Origin: Thalassobaculum fulvum
GTDB taxonomy: Bacteria; Pseudomonadota; Alphaproteobacteria; Thalassobaculales; Thalassobaculaceae
Assembly: GCF_014652915.1 (NCBI RefSeq)
Contig: NZ_BMZS01000004.1
Coordinates: 248,001-312,000 of the forward strand
DNA: 64,000 nucleotides
Direction: 5' to 3'
Positions 47,723-57,001 of the stretch are shown in pieces. Every line of letters begins with the position of its first letter. Position 1 is the first letter of the stretch. The notes beneath the pieces were generated by a model. That model was given only the letters and a program-made list of their open reading frames with translations. It made no database searches and had not been told where the DNA came from. A program made the translations under genes and the position numbers.

Positions 47723-48591
47723 CCGGCGCGCGGCGCCGCCGCCCGCATCACCCCCTCGAGCCACTCGACGACCGCACGGATCCGCGCCAGGCCGCGCAGC
47801 TCCGGGTGGACCAGCAGCCACAGCTCGCGCTCCAGCGCCGCGTCCGGGTCGTCGAGCCGGACCAGGCCGCCGGCCCGGTCGCCGACCGGCCGCGGCAGCA
47901 CCCCGCGCCCGATCCCGGCCCGGATCGCCTGCAGCAGGCCGCCGCCGTCGTTCACCCGGAGCCCGGCCAGCGGAACACCGTCGCGGGCCGCCAGCTCGGA
48001 CGTCCTCCTGGCCGGCGGCAGGTCGGCCATGGAATCGTCGTAGCCGATCCACGGCAGGCCCGCGGCATCCACGCCGGCCGGCGCGTAGGCGGCATACGCC
48101 AGCCGGCCGATCCGGCGGGCCAGGGTCGCCTGCTCGCCGGTCGGACGTGCCAGCCGCAGCGCCAGGTCGGCCTCGCGCCGGGTCAGGCTGAGCGAGCGCG
48201 GCTCGGCGATCAGTTCCAGGATCAGGCCGGAATGCCGGGCCAGCAGCGCCGGCAGCGCCGGGATCAGCACCCGGTCGACCAGCAACGGCACCGCGGTCAG
48301 CCGCACCGTGCCGGCGACCCGGGTGTCGGCCCCGGCGAGCGCCTCGGCGAGGCCGCCGGCCTCGCCCTCCATCCGTTCCGCGGCGGCCGCCGCCGACGCC
48401 CCGGCTCCGGTCGGCCGCCAGACGCCCTCGACCCGGTCGAACAGCCGCACGCCGAGCGCCGCCTCGGCCTTCGTGATCCGGCGCGCCACGGTGGTCGGGT
48501 CGATCCGCAGGCGGCGCGCCGCCTCGGCGAGCGTGCCGAAGCGCGCCAGCCCGAGGACGATGCGCAGGTCGCTCCAGTCCAGTTCCTGCAT
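47719..48591 (-). CDS. LysR-family transcriptional regulator
   Basis: A 290-aa protein. The winged helix-turn-helix is at the N-terminus (LAEAARRLRIDPTTVARRITKAEAALGVRLFDR) and a substrate-binding domain follows. The ATG at 48591 was chosen because the HTH then starts at the usual place. It is divergent from a YciI-like gene whose start is 92 bp away, so that gene is a likely target. Confidence 0.9.
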   Translation of the reverse strand: MQELDWSDLRIVLGLARFGTLAEAARRLRIDPTTVARRITKAEAALGVRLFDRVEGVWRPTGAGASAAAAAERMEGEAGGLAEALAGADTRVAGTVRLTAVPLLVDRVLIPALPALLARHSGLILELIAEPRSLSLTRREADLALRLARPTGEQATLARRIGRLAYAAYAPAGVDAAGLPWIGYDDSMADLPPARRTSELAARDGVPLAGLRVNDGGGLLQAIRAGIGRGVLPRPVGDRAGGLVRLDDPDAALERELWLLVHPELRGLARIRAVVEWLEGVMRAAAPRAG

Positions 48592-48682
48592 TCTTGCCGT
48601 CCGGCACGGCCAGGTTCCCGCTACGTGCCGCAGTTTTGCCGGTTCAGGATCGGCATGCCAAGCCCGACCGATGGAGGCCGAC

Positions 48683-48985
48683 ATGCTGTTCGCCGTGCTG
48701 TTCGAAGACGATCCCGCCCGTGCCGACGCCCGCGACCGTCACATGGCCGCACATCTGGCGTTCCTGGAAGACCACGCCGACCAGGTTCGCGGCGCCGGCC
48801 CGCTGCTCGACACCGGCGACGGCGGCGGCAACGCGGCGGGCGGCCTGTGGCTGGTCGAGGCCGACTCCGAGTCGGCCGTCCGGGATCTGGTCGAACGCGA
48901 TCCGTTCTGGCCGACCGGTCTGCGCCGCTCGGTCCGTATCCTGCACTGGCGCCGGGTTTTTCCCGAGGGCAGCCGGCGCCGCTGA
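48683..48985 (+). CDS. YciI-like protein
   Basis: A 100-aa protein with the YCII fold pattern: MLFAVLFEDDPARADARDRHMAAHLAFLE, then GPLLDTGDGGGNAAGGLWLVE and DPFWPTGLRRSVRILHW. The ATG at 48683 has GGAGG 6 nt upstream, which favours it over the ATG at 48671. YciI relatives are small dimeric enzymes of the dimeric alpha/beta barrel fold with mostly unknown substrates. Likely controlled by the divergent LysR protein. Confidence 0.88.
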   Translation: MLFAVLFEDDPARADARDRHMAAHLAFLEDHADQVRGAGPLLDTGDGGGNAAGGLWLVEADSESAVRDLVERDPFWPTGLRRSVRILHWRRVFPEGSRRR

Positions 48986-49047
48986 CCGGCCGGTTGCCCA
49001 GAAGCTGGACCAAGATCGTTTCTTAAGAGATATTTAAGGGGGAGACG

Positions 49048-49833
49048 TTGAAGCTCGGCAGTATCCGAGCCGACGAAAGGGGACACCATGTCGAGCGAAT
49101 CGGCATGACCGACGACAACGACGACCTGTCAGACGTCGACCGGCGCAGCATCCGTATCCTCGCCCGCAGCACCAAGGCGGCCGGGCCGGCCAATGCCCGC
49201 ATCGCCGAGCGCCTTGAGAAGGCGGCCGGCAGCGGCACGCGGACCGACTACCGGCGCGCCGAGGAATCGTTCGATTCCCTCCCGGCCCGGGAACGCCGCC
49301 GCATCGGCACCCACGCCGAGCGGCAGGCCGAGACCGAGCGCCAGCTCAGCGCGGCCCGCAAGCAGCAGCCCGCGGTCCCGAGGGTCGCCAAGCCGCCGGC
49401 CCCGGCGGTCGACGACACCCTCGACTGGAAACCGATGATCCTGGACCACAGTCCGGCGACCGATGCGCCGGACGCGCTCTCCTGGAAGCCGATCCCGCCG
49501 GAGGCCAACGCCAAGGCCAAGCCGGCGGCGTCGATCCCCAAGCCGACGATGCCGAAGCCGGCGGCCTCGACCGGCCGGGCTCCCGGCAAGGCCGCCCCCG
49601 CAACGGGCAGGCCGGCACCTGCACCCGGACGGCAGAAGGGTCCGGCCATCGCACTCGATCCGTCGGCCGACGCGACGGCTGACGCGACGGCCGCCGACGA
49701 CGACAAGGGCTGGGACTGGCAGCGGATTCCCGATGACCCGGTGCTCAAGTCGACCCGCAAGAAGCCTGCGGCGGCCGATCCGATCGAGGAACTGCGCCGC
49801 CAGATGCTCGGTGACGACCTGAAGCGGCGCTGA
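49048..49833 (+). CDS. Hypothetical Pro/Ala-rich soluble protein
   Basis: A 261-aa protein from TTG 49048, which has a strong AAGGGGGAG site 4-5 nt upstream. An ATG at 49105 is the alternative. A charged helical N-terminus (about 20-110) is followed by three copies of a short W-containing motif (TLDWKPMI, ALSWKPIP, GWDWQRIP) spaced by Pro/Ala-rich linkers. This pattern suggests short linear binding motifs in a disordered tail. No family recognised. A six-codon frame (49088-49108) overlaps the alternative ATG. Confidence 0.6.
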   Translation: MKLGSIRADERGHHVERIGMTDDNDDLSDVDRRSIRILARSTKAAGPANARIAERLEKAAGSGTRTDYRRAEESFDSLPARERRRIGTHAERQAETERQLSAARKQQPAVPRVAKPPAPAVDDTLDWKPMILDHSPATDAPDALSWKPIPPEANAKAKPAASIPKPTMPKPAASTGRAPGKAAPATGRPAPAPGRQKGPAIALDPSADATADATAADDDKGWDWQRIPDDPVLKSTRKKPAAADPIEELRRQMLGDDLKRR

Positions 49834-49950
49834 CGGCTCCCGGCCGTCACGGCTCCATTCGTGCAATCGGACCTGACGAACCGGACCGGCGGTGCCATGC
49901 TGTCCGGGCGCCGGATCATCCTGCCCGGTGCGAAACCCGGGAGGACGGCG

Positions 49951-50532
49951 TTGCCGCAGCGAAGAACGCAGATCCTTCTCCACCTGATCGCGGTCGTCCT
50001 CCTGGCCACGATCGTCGTGGCCTCGCCGGCACGGGCGTCGGCGCAGGGTGCCGACGCGGCCGCGGATCCGCCGGTGCTGGAGCGTTCGCTCTACAAGACG
50101 GTGGTGTTCGAAGGCGCCACCAACACCATCGATCTGCTGCTGTTCGGCAGCCTCCTCGGCGGCCACCTCTACGCCGGACCGGCGTTCCTGGCGGTGAATG
50201 CGACGGCGGCCGCCGTGCTCTACTACGGTCACGAAGTCGCCTGGGGCTACCTCGGCCCGCCGGACACCGACTACGACGTCAACACCAACATCCTCAAGGG
50301 CATCACCTTCCGCCTTGCCAGTTCGACGCGCGCGTTCGCCGTCGGCTACGGCTTCACCGGCAACCCGATCGCGGCCGGCGGCTTCATGGTCGGCAGCGCG
50401 GTCGGCGAGACCGTCGTCTACGTCGCCAGCGAGTACGGCTGGGAGTTCTACGACCAGTACCGCGACCAGGCGGCCACGACCCGGGTCAAGGCGATTCCCG
50501 CAGCATGGCACGGAGACCGGACATCCCGATGA
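49951..50532 (+). CDS. Exported protein with two DUF2061-like repeats
   Basis: A 193-aa protein from TTG 49951, with GGGAGG 6 nt upstream. The signal peptide ends near ASAQG. The mature part holds two DUF2061-like membrane units: YKTVVFEGATNTIDLLLFG with YYGHEVAWGYL, and KGITFRLASSTRAFAVGYGF with YVASEYGWEFY. DUF2061 proteins are small inner-membrane proteins of unknown role, and their C-terminal motif HERVW corresponds to HEVAW here. An upstream GTG (49861) would give a longer product with no signal peptide at its start. The stop overlaps the next start (ATGA). Confidence 0.75.
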   Translation: MPQRRTQILLHLIAVVLLATIVVASPARASAQGADAAADPPVLERSLYKTVVFEGATNTIDLLLFGSLLGGHLYAGPAFLAVNATAAAVLYYGHEVAWGYLGPPDTDYDVNTNILKGITFRLASSTRAFAVGYGFTGNPIAAGGFMVGSAVGETVVYVASEYGWEFYDQYRDQAATTRVKAIPAAWHGDRTSR

Positions 50533-51689
50533 CTTCCACCAAGCGCATCCTGACGACCCATGCCGGCAGCCTGCCGCGCCCCGGACGGCTGGTTCAGCTG
50601 TACGCCCACCGCGTCAACGGCGAGCCGATCGACGAGGCGGCCCTGGCCGCCGAAGGCGATGCCGCGACCCGGGCCGTGGTGGCCCGCCAGCGCGAGGTCG
50701 GCATCGACGTGCCGAGCGACGGCGAGCAGGTCCGCGAGGGCTTCTTCCTGTACGTGCAGCGCCGGATGTCCGGCTTCGGCGGCCGTTGGACCCGCCGGCC
50801 CAGCCGCGAGTTCGACGCCTACCCGGAGTTCGCGGAGGTGCGGCGGCAGGCCCTGGCCACCACCAAGGGCGTGACCAACTTCTCGCCGCCGATGGCGATC
50901 GGCCCGGTGCGCTACGAGGACCGGGCGGCCAACGCCGCCGAGATCGAGGGCTTCAAGACCGCGCTGGCCGCCGCCGGCGACGAGTTCGCCGACGCCTTCA
51001 TCACCGCGCCCTCGCCCGGCATCGTCGCGATGGCGATGAAGAACGACTACTACCCCGACGACGAGGCCTACCTGCACGACGTCGCCGAGGCCCTGAAGGT
51101 CGAGTACGAGGCCGCGATCGCCGCCGGGCTGATGCTGCAGATCGACGCGCCGGACCTCGCGCTGGAACGGCACCTGACCTATGCCGACCGGCCGGTGACC
51201 GACTTCGTCGGCTTCGTCGACCGCGTCGTGGCGACCATCAACAAGGCGATCGCCGGGCTGCCGCGCGACCGCATCCGGCTGCATGTCTGCTGGGGCAACT
51301 ACGAGGGGCCGCACGACCACGACGTGCCGCTGCGCGACATCCTGCCGTCGATCCTGGCGGCCGATGTCGGCACCTACATGATGCCGTTCGCGAATCCACG
51401 ACATCAGCATGAAATCAAAGTGTTCCGGGACATTCCTCTGAAGAAGGATCAATCCCTGATCGTCGGCTGCATCGACACCCAGACGGCCTATGTCGAGCAT
51501 CCGGAGGTGGTCGCCGACCGGCTCGAGCGGGCCGCCGAGATGGTCGGGGACCCGGCCCGCATCCAGGCCGGGACCGACTGCGGCTTCGACACCTCGGCCG
51601 GCATGGGACGGGTCACCTCGGACGTGGTCTGGGCCAAGCTGCGCAGCCTGCGCGAGGGCGCCGACATCGCCGCCGGCCGGCTGTTCTAG
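50529..51689 (+). CDS. MetE C-terminal-like (cobalamin-independent methionine synthase/UROD-fold) protein
   Basis: A 386-aa single-barrel protein. Zn-ligand candidates H252 and C254 (LHVCWGNYEG) and C351 (TDCGFDT) match the catalytic half of MetE. The N-terminal barrel of MetE is absent. Short MetE-like proteins act as methyltransferases or on other thiol substrates; the true role is not clear. ATG 50529 overlaps the DUF2061-like gene. It may be transcribed from the same promoter. A palindromic element follows 23 nt after its stop. Confidence 0.88.
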   Translation: MTSTKRILTTHAGSLPRPGRLVQLYAHRVNGEPIDEAALAAEGDAATRAVVARQREVGIDVPSDGEQVREGFFLYVQRRMSGFGGRWTRRPSREFDAYPEFAEVRRQALATTKGVTNFSPPMAIGPVRYEDRAANAAEIEGFKTALAAAGDEFADAFITAPSPGIVAMAMKNDYYPDDEAYLHDVAEALKVEYEAAIAAGLMLQIDAPDLALERHLTYADRPVTDFVGFVDRVVATINKAIAGLPRDRIRLHVCWGNYEGPHDHDVPLRDILPSILAADVGTYMMPFANPRHQHEIKVFRDIPLKKDQSLIVGCIDTQTAYVEHPEVVADRLERAAEMVGDPARIQAGTDCGFDTSAGMGRVTSDVVWAKLRSLREGADIAAGRLF

Positions 51690-51712
51690 GCTTGCGCAAG
51701 ACGAAGCGGCGG

Positions 51713-51822
51713 GTGGGTTCCGGATGCGTCCCGCTCCGGAATGACGACAGAGAGAGTGCGTTCCCCTTCCCTCGTCATTCCGGACGGATGCGCCAGTCCG
51801 GCGCAGCCGAGCCGGAACCCAC
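51713..51822. repeat. Palindromic intergenic element, copy 7
   Basis: Outer arms GTGGGTTCCGG (51713-51723) and CCGGAACCCAC (ending 51822). Inner arms TCCGGAATGACGA and TCGTCATTCCGGA. It lies between convergent genes (ends at 51689 and 51859), 23 and 36 nt from the stops. Confidence 0.85.
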
Positions 51823-51858
51823 GCTGCGACGGGCGCGTCCAATCCGCCCGAAGGACCG

Positions 51859-53031
51859 CTAGTAGCTCTTCGGCAGGCCGAGCACGCGCTCGGCGATGAA
51901 GCATTTGATCAGCTCCGGCGACACCGGCGCGATGCGGTTGATCAGGACCTCGCGGAACAGCCGCTCGACCCCGTACTCGGCCGCGTAGCCCATGCCGCCG
52001 AGGGTCATCACCGCCCGCTCGCAGGCCTTGAACGCCGCCTCGGCCGCCAGGTACTTGGCGGCGTTGGCCTCGGCGCCGCACGGCTCGCCGGCGTCGTACA
52101 GGGCGGCCGCCCGCAGCACCATCAGCCAAGCCGCCTCCAGCTCCATCCAGTTCTCGGCCAGCGGGTGCTGGATGCCCTGGTTCTGGCCGATCGGCCGGCC
52201 GAACACGACGCGCTCCTTGGCGTAGGTCACCGCCCGCGACAGCGCCTGGCGGCCGATCCCGACGGCCTCGGCGGCGATCATGACGCGCTCCGGGTTCAGC
52301 CCGTGCAGCAGGCATTTGAAGCCCTGCCCCTCCTCGCCGATCCGGTCGGCCACCGGCACCTCCAGCCCGTCGATGAACAGCATGTTCGAGTCGACGGCGT
52401 GCCGGCCCATCTTGTGGATCGCCCGGATCTCGACCTTGGATCGGTCGAGCGGCGCATAGAACAGGGTCAGCCCGTCGGTCGGCTTGCGCGTCGAGTCGAT
52501 CGGCGAGGTCCGGGCGATGATCAGCACCCGGTCCGCCTCCTGGGCGGTCGAGGTCCAGATCTTGCGGCCGGTGATCCGGTAGACGTCGCCGTCGCGCACC
52601 GCCGCGGTCTTGATGCGGCCGGTGTCGAGCCCGGCGTCGGGCTCGGTGACACCGAAGCAGGCCCGCTCCTTGCCGGCGATCAGCGGCGGCAGGAAGCGCC
52701 GGCGCTGCTCCTCGTTGCCGAACACCACCACCGGGTTCAGGCCGAAGATGTTGATGTGGATCGACGACGACGCCGCCATGCCGCCGGCCGAGTTGGCCAC
52801 CCGGTTCATCATCAGCGCCGCCTCGGTGAGCCCGAGCCCGGCGCCGCCGACATCCTCGGGCATGGCGATGCCGAGCCAGCCGCCTTCCGCCATCGCGGTC
52901 GTGTACTCGACCGGGAAGCGCGCCTGCTCGTCGGCCTTGCGCCAGTAGTCGTCGTCGAACCGGTCGATGATGCGGCCGACGGCCTCGACGACGGCCTTCT
53001 GGTCGTCGGTCAGCAGCTGGACTCCGGTCAT
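51859..53031 (-). CDS. Acyl-CoA dehydrogenase
   Basis: A 390-aa protein from the ATG at 53031, with GAGG upstream. It carries the signatures CFGVTEPDAGLDTGRIKT and ITGRKIWTSTAQEA, and ends VLGLPKSY like many FadE-type enzymes. It is the last gene of a four-gene minus-strand operon with two amidases and a hydroxyacid dehydrogenase. It probably oxidises a CoA ester formed in the same catabolic route. Substrate unknown. Confidence 0.92.
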   Translation of the reverse strand: MTGVQLLTDDQKAVVEAVGRIIDRFDDDYWRKADEQARFPVEYTTAMAEGGWLGIAMPEDVGGAGLGLTEAALMMNRVANSAGGMAASSSIHINIFGLNPVVVFGNEEQRRRFLPPLIAGKERACFGVTEPDAGLDTGRIKTAAVRDGDVYRITGRKIWTSTAQEADRVLIIARTSPIDSTRKPTDGLTLFYAPLDRSKVEIRAIHKMGRHAVDSNMLFIDGLEVPVADRIGEEGQGFKCLLHGLNPERVMIAAEAVGIGRQALSRAVTYAKERVVFGRPIGQNQGIQHPLAENWMELEAAWLMVLRAAALYDAGEPCGAEANAAKYLAAEAAFKACERAVMTLGGMGYAAEYGVERLFREVLINRIAPVSPELIKCFIAERVLGLPKSY

Positions 53032-53044
53032 TTCTCGCGCTTCC

Positions 53045-54472
53045 TCAAAGTTGGGGCCGTCGGTCGAACCACGGGCGTTCCGCCTCGAGCTGGCCGGCCA
53101 GCCGGAGCAGCAGGTCCTCGCGGCCGTAGCCGGCGCCGACATGGATTCCGACCGGAAGGCCGTCGCCGGTCCAGTGCAGCGGCACCGACATCGCCGGGCA
53201 TCCGGTCATGTTGAAGAAATGGGTCACAGGCATCTCGGCATGGCACTGCCGGCCGAACGCGTCGCCGCCGGTCTCGTCCGGCCGCAGGGTGCCGAGCGCG
53301 AACGGCGGCCGTCGCATGGTGGTCGACACCAGCACGTCGAACCGCTCGAAGAACTGCCCGAACATCCGGCCGGCCCGGTGAAACGCGGTCACGGCGGCCG
53401 CATAGTCCGGCGCCGTCAGCGACCGGCCCGAGCGGGCGATCTCCCAGCTGGCGCGCTCGTAGCCGGTGCCGTCCGGCTCGCGGCCGAGCTCGGCCGAGCG
53501 CATCGCCACGGTGTTCCAGGAGTTGGCCGCGACGATCACCATGATCGCCCGGTTCAGGGCGGCTGCGTCGATCTCCGGCATCGCCTCCTCGACCTGGTGG
53601 CCGAGCCCCTCCAGCAGCCGGCCCGCCGCCTCGACCGCCCGCCGGTTCTCCGGGTCGAGCAGGAGGCCGTCCAGGCCCTGAAGATGCAGGGCGACGCGCA
53701 GCCGGCCGGGATCGGCGCCGACCTCATCCAGGAACGGCCGTGCCGGGGCCGGAGCTGCGTACGGATCGCCCACCTCCGGTCCCGAGGTCGCATCCAGCAT
53801 GGCGGCGCTGTCACGCACGCTGCGGCTGATCACGTGGCTGCAGGCGAGCCCGGCCCAGCCCTCGCCGACGAACGGCCCCATCGGATTGCGTCCGCGGCTG
53901 GGCTTCAGGCCGAACAGCCCGCACTGCGCCGCCGGGATCCGGATCGAGCCGCCGCCGTCGCTGCCGTGGGCCATCGGCACGATGCCGGCGGCAACCGCCG
54001 CCGCCGCGCCGCCGGACGAGCCGCCTGCCGTCCGCCCGAGGTCCCAGGGGTTCCGGGTCGGGCCGGTCGCGACCGGCTCGGTGGAGATGCTGATCCCCTC
54101 CTCCGAGGTCGCCGTCCGCCCGAAGCTGACCAGCCCCGCCTCTCGGCAGCGTGCGACATAGGTGAAGTCGGCGGGCGCGGTGAACCCGTCCCAGAACCGC
54201 GACCCGTTGCCCGCCGGCACCCCGGCCTCGAAGGTGTAGAGGTCCTTGAACAGGAACGGCACGCCGGCGAACGGCCCGGAGCCGATCCCGTCCCGGACCG
54301 CCTGCCGGGCGCGCTCGTCGAGCCGTCGGACGATCGCGTTGACCCGCGGGTTCACCGCGTCGGCCCGCGCCAGGGCGGCCTCCAGCACCTCGGACGCCGA
54401 CACCTCGCCCCGCCGGATCAGGGCGGCCAGGCCGAGCGCGTCGTGACGGGCGTAGTCGTCGTGGCCGAGCAT
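53045..54472 (-). CDS. Amidase-signature hydrolase, paralogue 2
   Basis: A 475-aa protein of the amidase signature family. Triad: K76 (FLFKDLYTF), the GGSSGGA stretch near 151, and the nucleophile S176 (DGGGSIRIP). It is the same length as, and aligned end to end with, the gene just upstream (54487-55914), so the pair is a tandem duplication. Following the Lys loop, this copy has [10 protein letters not shown] where the other has [10 protein letters not shown], which may change substrate choice. SD GGAG lies 6 nt before the ATG. Confidence 0.9.
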   Translation of the reverse strand: MLGHDDYARHDALGLAALIRRGEVSASEVLEAALARADAVNPRVNAIVRRLDERARQAVRDGIGSGPFAGVPFLFKDLYTFEAGVPAGNGSRFWDGFTAPADFTYVARCREAGLVSFGRTATSEEGISISTEPVATGPTRNPWDLGRTAGGSSGGAAAAVAAGIVPMAHGSDGGGSIRIPAAQCGLFGLKPSRGRNPMGPFVGEGWAGLACSHVISRSVRDSAAMLDATSGPEVGDPYAAPAPARPFLDEVGADPGRLRVALHLQGLDGLLLDPENRRAVEAAGRLLEGLGHQVEEAMPEIDAAALNRAIMVIVAANSWNTVAMRSAELGREPDGTGYERASWEIARSGRSLTAPDYAAAVTAFHRAGRMFGQFFERFDVLVSTTMRRPPFALGTLRPDETGGDAFGRQCHAEMPVTHFFNMTGCPAMSVPLHWTGDGLPVGIHVGAGYGREDLLLRLAGQLEAERPWFDRRPQL

Positions 54473-54486
54473 CGGATCTCCAGCGC

Positions 54487-55914
54487 CTAGAGGGCCGGCA
54501 CGCGGTCGAACCAGGGCCTGGCCTGCTCGAGCTGGGAGGCCAGCCGGATCAGCAGGTCCTCGCGCCCGAACGCCGCCCCGATGTGGATGCCGACCGGCAG
54601 GCCGTCGGCGGTCCAGTGCAGCGGCACCGACATCGCCGGGCAGCCGGTGGCGTTGAACAGCGGCGTGACCGGCATCTCGTCCATCAGCAGGCGGTAGTAG
54701 TCGTCGAGGTCCTGCTCGTTCTGTCGCAGCACGCCGAGCTTCACCGGCGGCTCGCGCATGGTGGTCGACAGCATCACGTCCCAGCTCTCGAAGAACGCCG
54801 CCAGCTGGCGGCCGGCGACGTGCACCGCGGTCACCGCCGCGGCGTAGTCGGCCGCGGTGTAGGACCGACCCTCCTCGGCCCAGGCCCAGGTCGCCTTCTC
54901 CAGGCCGTAGCCGTCGGGCCGGCGGCCGAGCGCGTCGTAGCGCAGCGCCACCGCGTTCCACAGGTTGCCGGCGATGATGACCCGGAACGCCCTGGAGATC
55001 GCGGCGACGTCGAGCGTCGGCATCGCCTCGTCGACCTCGTGCCCGAGCTCCTGCAGCAGCCTGGCCGCCTCCTCGGCGGCGCGCCGGTTCTCCGGGTCGA
55101 GCGGCCGGCCGTCGAGGCCGGTGGTGTGCAGGGCGACCCGCAGCCGGCCCGGATCGGTGCCGACCTCCTGCAGGAACGGCCGGGCCGGCGGCGGCGCCGC
55201 GTACGGGTCGCCGGGCGCCGGGCCCGAGGTGGCGTCGAGCATGGCGGCGCTGTCGCGCACGCTGCGGCTGACCACGTGGCCGGTCGCCAGGCCGGACCAG
55301 CCCTCGCCGACGAACGGGCCGGCGGGGTTGCGGCCGCGGGTCGGCTTCAGGCCGAACAATCCGCAATTGGCCGCCGGAATCCGGATCGAGCCGCCGCCGT
55401 CGGTGGCGTGCGCCACCGGCACGATGCCGGCCGCCACCGCCGCCGCGGCGCCGCCGGACGAGCCGCCGGCCGAGCGCTCCAGGTCCCAGGGATTGCGGGT
55501 CGGGCCATTGGCCACCGGCTCGGTGGTCCAGGCGACCCCGAGTTCCGGCGTGTTGGTCTTGCCGAACACCACCAGGCCGGCGGCCCGGCAGCGCCGGGTG
55601 TAGGTGAAGTCGGCCGGCGAGGCGTAGTCCTGCCACAGCCGCGAGCCGTTGCCGAGCGGCGCCCCCTCGTAGCCCATGTACAGGTCCTTGAGCAGGAACG
55701 GCACGCCGGCGAACGGCCCTTGCGGCAGGTCGGCGGCGACCCGGCCGCGCGCCTCGGCGTCCATGCGGTGGACGATGGCGTTGATCGTCGGATTGACCGC
55801 GTCGGCCCGGGCGATCGCCGCCTCCAGGACCTCCTCCGGCGTGACGTCCCCGCCGGCGATCAGACGGGCGAGGCCGAGGCCGTCGTGCTCGGCATAGTCG
55901 GAAAACGCAGCCAT
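54487..55914 (-). CDS. Amidase-signature hydrolase, paralogue 1
   Basis: A 475-aa protein. K76 (FLLKDLYMG), the GGSSGGA stretch at 151 and the nucleophile S176 (DGGGSIRIP) are intact, and the more usual GKTNTPELG loop is present. It cleaves a carboxamide or ester; family members act on indoleacetamide, nylon oligomers and acylamides. It is separated by 14 bp from both its paralogue and the hydroxyacid dehydrogenase, as expected in one operon. Confidence 0.9.
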   Translation of the reverse strand: MAAFSDYAEHDGLGLARLIAGGDVTPEEVLEAAIARADAVNPTINAIVHRMDAEARGRVAADLPQGPFAGVPFLLKDLYMGYEGAPLGNGSRLWQDYASPADFTYTRRCRAAGLVVFGKTNTPELGVAWTTEPVANGPTRNPWDLERSAGGSSGGAAAAVAAGIVPVAHATDGGGSIRIPAANCGLFGLKPTRGRNPAGPFVGEGWSGLATGHVVSRSVRDSAAMLDATSGPAPGDPYAAPPPARPFLQEVGTDPGRLRVALHTTGLDGRPLDPENRRAAEEAARLLQELGHEVDEAMPTLDVAAISRAFRVIIAGNLWNAVALRYDALGRRPDGYGLEKATWAWAEEGRSYTAADYAAAVTAVHVAGRQLAAFFESWDVMLSTTMREPPVKLGVLRQNEQDLDDYYRLLMDEMPVTPLFNATGCPAMSVPLHWTADGLPVGIHIGAAFGREDLLIRLASQLEQARPWFDRVPAL

Positions 55915-55928
55915 GGGGCCTCCGCGGT

Positions 55929-56897
55929 CTACAGGTCGACCTTGTCTTCCAGGGACTGGCCGCGGAAGAACCGGTCGGCATTGGCGAACATCTGGCGGAA
56001 CTTGCGGTGCATGATGTCGCGGGTACCGGGCGCATTGTGCGGGGTCAGCACGACGTTGCGGAACGGCGCGAACGGCGACGGCCCGACCACCGGCTCGATC
56101 TCGAACACGTCGAGCCCGGCGCCGCCGAGCTTTCCGGATGTCAGGCCGTCAAGCAGCGCCGGTTCCGAGACCACCGGGCCGCGGGCGCAGTTGATCAGGA
56201 TCGCGCCGTCCTTCATGGCGGCGATCGCCTCGGCGTCGATCATGTGCCGCGTCAGGTCGGTCAGCGGGACGTGCAGGGTAACGAAATCGGAGCTGGCGAT
56301 CAGTTCGTCGAACGGCAGCCGCTCGACCCGCAGCGCATGCTCGACCGCCGGGTCCATGTCGAGGATGTCGTGATAGGCCACCCGGCCGCACTCGAACGGG
56401 ATCAGCCGTCGCGCCACCTGCTTGCCGATCCGGCCCAGCCCGATGATCCCGACATTGGCGCCGCCGAGGCCGCGCGCCTCGGCCCGGACCGTGTTCGAGT
56501 GCCAGCGCCCGGCCCGCAGTTCCGAGTCCTGCCAGGCCAGCCGGCGGCCGACCGCCAGCATCATCATGATGGTGTGCTCGGCGACGCCCTCCGGGGTGCC
56601 GCCGGGCGTGATCGCCAGCGGAATCTGGCGGTCGCGCAGGGCCGTGGTGGCGACCGTGTCGTGGTAGCCGACCCCCTGGTGCAGAACCAGCCGCAGCTTC
56701 GGGGCGGCCTCGACATGCCATGCCTCCAGGCGCTTGGCGCCGATCAGCACGACCTCGGCGTCGGCCAGCCTCTCGCGCACCTCGGCGTCGTCGCCGGTTT
56801 CCAGGTAGACGATCTCGAAGCCCTCGGGCATCTCCTGCTCGATCAGTCCGCGCAGGTTGGCGTCGGCGGGCACGAAGTAGAGAACTCGGACGGTCAT
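55929..56897 (-). CDS. D-2-hydroxyacid dehydrogenase
   Basis: A 322-aa protein. The Rossmann motif GIIGLGRIGKQ and the catalytic Arg (NCARG), Glu (FEIEP) and His (LTPHNAPGT) of the D-isomer-specific family are present. It reduces or oxidises an alpha-keto or alpha-hydroxy acid with NAD(P). ATG 56897 was chosen. A GTG three codons upstream is possible and neither has a clear SD. It is the first gene of the operon with the amidases and acyl-CoA dehydrogenase. Confidence 0.9.
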   Translation of the reverse strand: MTVRVLYFVPADANLRGLIEQEMPEGFEIVYLETGDDAEVRERLADAEVVLIGAKRLEAWHVEAAPKLRLVLHQGVGYHDTVATTALRDRQIPLAITPGGTPEGVAEHTIMMMLAVGRRLAWQDSELRAGRWHSNTVRAEARGLGGANVGIIGLGRIGKQVARRLIPFECGRVAYHDILDMDPAVEHALRVERLPFDELIASSDFVTLHVPLTDLTRHMIDAEAIAAMKDGAILINCARGPVVSEPALLDGLTSGKLGGAGLDVFEIEPVVGPSPFAPFRNVVLTPHNAPGTRDIMHRKFRQMFANADRFFRGQSLEDKVDL

Positions 56898-57001
56898 GGC
56901 TCGCACGCGAGAAGGTGGCGGGACACGGCCGATGACGGGATCGCACAGGGCGAGCCGGGCCGCGGGGGCCGGAATGCTAGCGGTCCGGAAGGAGGTTTGT
57001 C

